Source of the DNA: Deltaproteobacteria bacterium
GTDB lineage: Bacteria > Myxococcota_A > Polyangia > Polyangiales > Houyiibacteriaceae
Direction of reading: 5' to 3'
Assembly: GCA_003647035.1 (NCBI GenBank)
Contig: QMMB01000180.1
Location: 1-6,790 of the forward strand
Length of the DNA stretch: 6,790 nt
Shown: positions 5,806 to 6,790 of the stretch, piece by piece
Layout: every line of letters starts with the position of its first letter
How positions within the stretch are numbered: position 1 is the first letter of the stretch
Notes under the pieces: generated by a model
Seen by the model: only the letters and a program-made list of their open reading frames with translations
Told to the model about the DNA's origin: nothing
Database searches by the model: none
Position numbers and translations under genes: made by a program

Positions 5806-6790
5806 ATGTCAGCAAAATGCTTTGTTCTTGGACTCGCGTCAGCACTGGCGCTGGCCCTGTCGATACAACCGACGCCCGCCCAAGCCTGTGGCGGGCTTTT
5901 TTGCTCGGCCTCGGCGCCGGTCAATCAGGCCGCGGAGCGGATCATCTTCTCGAAGAACGCGGACGATACGGTTACCGCGGTCGTCCAAATCCAATATCAG
6001 GGGCCTTCGGAAGAGTTCGCTTGGGTGTTGCCGGTGCCGGGGATTCCGGAGGTGAAGGTATCATCGGACTTGGCGTTCACCAGACTCCAACTCGCCGGTA
6101 ACCCGCAATACAACTTGTCCACCGTGATCGAAGGCGAATGTCTCGAGTCGTTCAATGCCCCAGCAGGGGACCGCGGTGGTACCGGCGGCTCGGGCGGCTC
6201 GGCCGGCTCGGGCGGAAGCGGCGGCGTCAACGTCCTGGCTCGGGGCAATGTTGGCCCTTACGACTACGTCGTCATCATGGCGGAAGGGGCCTTCGAACAC
6301 GTTGGAGACGTGATGGTCGAATGGCTGACGAACGAAGGGTACGACGTGGTGCCGCCAGGCGGAGACCCTGCGGACATCTCCGATCTGCTCGGCTCGTACC
6401 TCGAAGGCGGGATGAACCTCATCGCGTTTCGGCTCACCAAAGGCAACGACAACGGCACGATCCGGCCGATCCGAATCACGTACGAATCCGACCAACCGAT
6501 GATCCCGATCCGCCCCACGGCGGTGGCCGCAAACGACGATATGGGAGTCATGGTCTGGGTCCTCGGCGAGAGCCGCGCGGTCCCCGTCAACTACCGATCG
6601 CTCGAACTCAACCAAGCGCTGATCAACTGGCTCACCGGCGGCAGCAACTACAACCAAGTCGTAGTGGCAGCGGCCAATGAGGCGGGTGGCCAAGGGTTCG
6701 TAACCGAGCGTGCCGTAGAGACCGACGCCCTCGACAATGTTGTCGTGACCGACTTCGAGCGTGGGCACTGGGAGCAACTTCAGGTGAACG
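5806..6790 (+). CDS. Second exported DUF2330 protein, C-terminus cut by window edge
   Basis: This is a tandem paralogue of the preceding DUF2330 protein. It is open from ATG 5806 to the right edge (328 codons plus one base). The signal peptide (1-27, ending AQA) differs at about 10 of 27 positions from copy 1. From CGGLFC (28-33) to about residue 111, only about 8 positions change. Cys28, Cys33 and Cys112 are kept. The spacer after Cys112 is here a Gly/Ser repeat (124-140) where copy 1 has a longer acidic/polar stretch. The block from about 202 to 303 is nearly identical to copy 1, then the sequences diverge. By analogy with copy 1 the unseen C-terminus may carry a MYXO-CTERM anchor, but this cannot be checked here. 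It is probably co-transcribed with copy 1, 65 bp downstream. Function is unknown; paralogue divergence in signal, spacer and C-terminal half hints at different partners or placement. Confidence 0.95.
   Translation, partial: MSAKCFVLGLASALALALSIQPTPAQACGGLFCSASAPVNQAAERIIFSKNADDTVTAVVQIQYQGPSEEFAWVLPVPGIPEVKVSSDLAFTRLQLAGNPQYNLSTVIEGECLESFNAPAGDRGGTGGSGGSAGSGGSGGVNVLARGNVGPYDYVVIMAEGAFEHVGDVMVEWLTNEGYDVVPPGGDPADISDLLGSYLEGGMNLIAFRLTKGNDNGTIRPIRITYESDQPMIPIRPTAVAANDDMGVMVWVLGESRAVPVNYRSLELNQALINWLTGGSNYNQVVVAAANEAGGQGFVTERAVETDALDNVVVTDFERGHWEQLQVN
5874..5902 (+). terminator. Terminator-like hairpin inside the second DUF2330 coding sequence
   Basis: GCCCGCC (5874-5880) pairs with GGCGGGC (5890-5896) around the same 9-base loop as in copy 1, followed by six T (5897-5902). 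The stem is 7 bp because the outermost pair is lost. It occupies the same codons as the hairpin in the upstream paralogue. Confidence 0.35.
6175..6225 (+). repeat. Gly/Ser linker repeat in the second DUF2330 protein
   Basis: This coding low-complexity stretch (residues 124-140) is made of GGT/GGS units rich in GGC and TCG codons, which favours slippage-driven length change. It sits between Cys112 and the conserved GVNVLA segment. That position is a likely surface loop, since copy 1 carries an unrelated spacer there. Confidence 0.85.

Larger units (their letters stand above)
5789..6714 (+). repeat. Tandem gene duplication, copy 2
   Basis: This is the downstream partner of 4089-5017. The leader TAGAAAGGG-GAC-AAAATGTC is shared with two mismatches. 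Many third-codon positions differ between copies while the protein is kept, so the duplication is not very recent and the protein is under purifying selection. Confidence 0.85.

Overview
The window looks like chromosomal DNA of a Myxococcota bacterium (myxobacterium or close relative). It is G+C-rich with a strong third-position bias. One secreted protein ends in a Cys-Gly-Cys / transmembrane / poly-Arg tail of the MYXO-CTERM type. Two unrelated exported proteins carry the Gly/Ser-rich spacers typical of that phylum. This assignment is an inference from sequence style, not from a marker gene.

Layout, left to right. (1) Positions 1-944, minus strand: a lipoprotein of the pectin acetylesterase/Notum family, cut by the left edge so that its C-terminus is missing. 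(2) After a 90-bp divergent gap, 1035-1958, plus strand: an unrecognised polytopic membrane protein with a Pro-rich cytosolic-looking N-terminus. (3) Positions 1955-3988, minus strand: a 677-residue fusion of a class II (zinc) aldolase with a short-chain dehydrogenase. Its stop codon overlaps the stop of gene 2, so the two genes converge with no room for a terminator between them. (4) After a 117-bp divergent gap, 4106-5740, plus strand: a 544-residue exported DUF2330 protein with a MYXO-CTERM-like anchor. (5) Positions 5806-6790, plus strand: a second DUF2330 protein, a close tandem paralogue of gene 4, cut by the right edge.

Genes 4 and 5 form the one clear functional unit. They share strand, a nearly identical ribosome-binding leader, a 1700-bp start-to-start spacing and about 88% identity by eye in the aligned conserved blocks. 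They differ most in the signal peptide, in one spacer, and after about residue 304. They are probably co-transcribed secreted proteins of unknown function. Genes 1-3 show no evident pathway link to them or to each other: an exported esterase, a membrane protein and a cytosolic sugar-phosphate-type aldolase/dehydrogenase.

The most curious signal is a hairpin followed by six T residues, resembling an intrinsic terminator. It sits inside the early coding sequence of both DUF2330 genes, at the codons for the signal-peptidase site and the Cys-Gly-Gly-Leu-Phe-Cys motif. I saw no tRNA, rRNA, CRISPR array, transposase or phage gene.
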